Source: Nitrosopumilales archaeon
GTDB taxonomy: Archaea > Thermoproteota > Nitrososphaeria > Nitrososphaerales > Nitrosopumilaceae
Assembly: GCA_900299125.1 (NCBI GenBank)
Contig: OMIR01000083.1
Span: 1-51,985 of the forward strand
Reading direction: 5' to 3'
Length of the DNA: 51,985 bases
Within the stretch, counting starts at the first letter, position 1. Each line of letters opens with the position of its first letter. Position numbers and translations under genes: made by a program. Shown in pieces: positions 50,892 through 51,985 of the stretch. Under the pieces are notes generated by a model that was not told the origin of the DNA, did not search any database, and saw nothing but the letters and a program-made list of their open reading frames with translations.

Positions 50892-51985
50892 TCTACAAAA
50901 GGTTTTTTGAATGATTGTATTACATTGACCACTTCTGGTCTCATGATAAATTCAGATGGTGATTTTCCTTCGTCAATAATTTGCCTTAGCTTGGTTCCGC
51001 TTATTTGTTCATGAAAATCGGGTGGATGTGGGCAGGCTCGCTCATTTGTAAATGCCAAACATCGTTTGCAATAATAAAATGCGGGAAAGAATAATGGCTT
51101 AATTTCTAATTCTGGATAGTCTGAAAAAATTTCTTGAGCTGCAAAAGGTGAATAAAATTTTCCTACACCAGCATGATCACGTCCAATTATTATATTGGTA
51201 CAGCCATAATTTTGTCTCATTATGGCATGATGAATTGCTTCTTTTGGTCCTGCATATCTCATTTCTGTATGAAGAGTTGCCAAGGTGCACCTATTTTTTG
51301 GATAATAATTTTCTATCATTCTAATATATGATTCCAAGATTACTTCGTCAATAAAATCTCCAGATTTTTTCTTGCCGATGAGAGGATTAACAAATACACC
51401 ATCGCACGAGAGAAAAGATTCTTTTTGTAACATTTCATGTGCAACGTGTGGTGGATTTCTAGTTTGGAATGCGGCAATTGATTTCCAGCCTGCATCAGAG
51501 AATGACTTCCTAGTATCATTAGGAGTTAATCTGTATTTTCTAATGGGATCCGCCTCTGGTCTTTTAACATAATCGATTTTCCCACCAATTAGATAGTCAT
51601 TCATAGCAAGTGTTTTGGCAACGCCTGGATGATTCGGATCCGTAGTTCCATAAACTGCTTGGGAAGAATTCATTTTATCAAAAACATATGTTTCTTCCAC
51701 ATGTAAAATCGCAAATTCTCCTCGAGGCGATTTTAGGACTACATCTTTTGCATCCTTTGCCTTTTGAGCTGTTTCCTTGTTAACATCTAGAACAATTGGC
51801 ACGGTCCAAGCTAAATCATTTGCTAATCTTCCCTTGGAGATCACGCTATCATAATCAGCCCTTAGTAGAAACCCCTCTAATGGACTGAATATTCCATCTG
51901 CAATATTTTCAACATCATTAGCAAGATCTTCACTGACTGTAACAGAAAATAAGTCAGATGTGTTTTTTTCCGAGATTCTGTTAAC
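50888..51985 (-). CDS. sat: Sulfate adenylyltransferase (ATP sulfurylase), 5' truncated by window edge
   Basis: Makes adenosine 5'-phosphosulfate from sulfate and ATP in assimilation. The frame is open to the right edge, and the residues just upstream of the GTG at 51844 are conserved ([18 protein letters not shown]), so the true start lies beyond the window. Catalytic motifs are [15 protein letters not shown] and [15 protein letters not shown] zinc-like CKRC...CPHPP knuckle lies near the C-terminus. It is followed by an overlapping secreted-protein gene. Confidence 0.95.
   Translation of the reverse strand, partial: VNRISEKNTSDLFSVTVSEDLANDVENIADGIFSPLEGFLLRADYDSVISKGRLANDLAWTVPIVLDVNKETAQKAKDAKDVVLKSPRGEFAILHVEETYVFDKMNSSQAVYGTTDPNHPGVAKTLAMNDYLIGGKIDYVKRPEADPIRKYRLTPNDTRKSFSDAGWKSIAAFQTRNPPHVAHEMLQKESFLSCDGVFVNPLIGKKKSGDFIDEVILESYIRMIENYYPKNRCTLATLHTEMRYAGPKEAIHHAIMRQNYGCTNIIIGRDHAGVGKFYSPFAAQEIFSDYPELEIKPLFFPAFYYCKRCLAFTNERACPHPPDFHEQISGTKLRQIIDEGKSPSEFIMRPEVVNVIQSFKKPFVE

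Noticed and set aside
51842-51844. GTG at 51844 as the start of sat
   Set aside because: The conserved FSPLEGFL and DYDSV motifs lie upstream in frame up to the window edge, so the gene is truncated by the window.
1-51985. CRISPR arrays, insertion sequences, phage genes, rRNA
   Set aside because: No regularly spaced repeats, transposase or integrase motifs, or rRNA-like sequence were seen on either strand.

Overview
The window looks like an AT-rich ammonia-oxidising-type archaeon (Thaumarchaeota/Nitrososphaeria, probably Nitrosopumilus-like). Reasons seen in the sequence: archaeal information-processing genes (GatDE amidotransferase, aIF2 alpha and gamma, S6e, Nop10, Lsm, RPA, PriS/PriL primase, RadB-like ATPase, Lhr helicase), an ESCRT-III-like CdvB division protein, bacterial-type grpE-dnaK-dnaJ and MetK, a cobalamin pathway, and an aconitase-X pair of the modified mevalonate route. 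Many starts are TTG or GTG, and several have a TATA-like box 25-30 nt upstream, as expected for leaderless mRNAs. The species call is inference from family content; there is no rRNA in the window.

Layout. 1-4.4 kb: 3' part of a Cdc48-like AAA ATPase, gatD, gatE and a small GRGT-repeat protein. 4.4-9.4 kb: tRNA-Leu, a tiny CxxC protein, and the minus-strand set nucleotide-sugar-dehydrogenase-like gene, grpE, dnaK, dnaJ. 9.4-12.3 kb: DUF354 glycosyltransferase-like gene, tRNA-Gln and an ABC-2 exporter. 12.3-17.6 kb: RPA, Lhr helicase, a mini membrane protein, RadB-like ATPase and Lsm. 17.6-20.1 kb: metK, an epimerase-like gene and a membrane J-protein. 20.1-24.9 kb: cobalamin cluster I (cbiD, cbiG, cbiC, cbiA, cobA type). 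24.9-31.4 kb: aIF2 alpha, nop10, an AglB/STT3-cyclophilin fusion, an MBL-fold protein, a PIN protein, aIF2 gamma and S6e. 31.4-38.4 kb: two mini zinc ribbons, tRNA-Gly, a C39-TPR protein, a GMP-synthase-type amidotransferase, a UPF0182 membrane protein and priS/priL. 38.4-42.4 kb: endonuclease IV, GlyRS, cdvB and a glutamate-racemase-like protein lacking both catalytic cysteines. 42.4-45 kb: cobalamin cluster II (cbiF, cbiL, cbiT) and an EMC6-like membrane protein. 45-52 kb: NFACT/RqcH, Mut7-C, AMMECR1, AcnX small and large subunits, endonuclease III, a secreted anchored protein and 5'-truncated ATP sulfurylase.

How genes fit together. GatDE makes Gln-tRNA(Gln), and its tRNA-Gln(TTG) lies in the same window. 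GlyRS likewise matches tRNA-Gly(CCC). The two cobalamin clusters together supply eight steps of corrin-ring synthesis. Two subunits of aIF2 flank a glycosylation/ribosome-assembly block. Replication, repair and division genes (RPA, primase, Nfo, Nth, RadB-like, Lhr, CdvB) are unusually dense.

The genome is compact. Convergent neighbours often share interlocked stop codons, and several divergent or promoter regions carry perfect inverted repeats, the strongest being a nested palindrome between priL and the endonuclease IV gene. I saw no CRISPR array, insertion sequence, phage gene or rRNA. The most unusual items are the STT3-cyclophilin fusion, the Cys-less racemase homologue, the priL/nfo palindrome and the EMC6-like protein.
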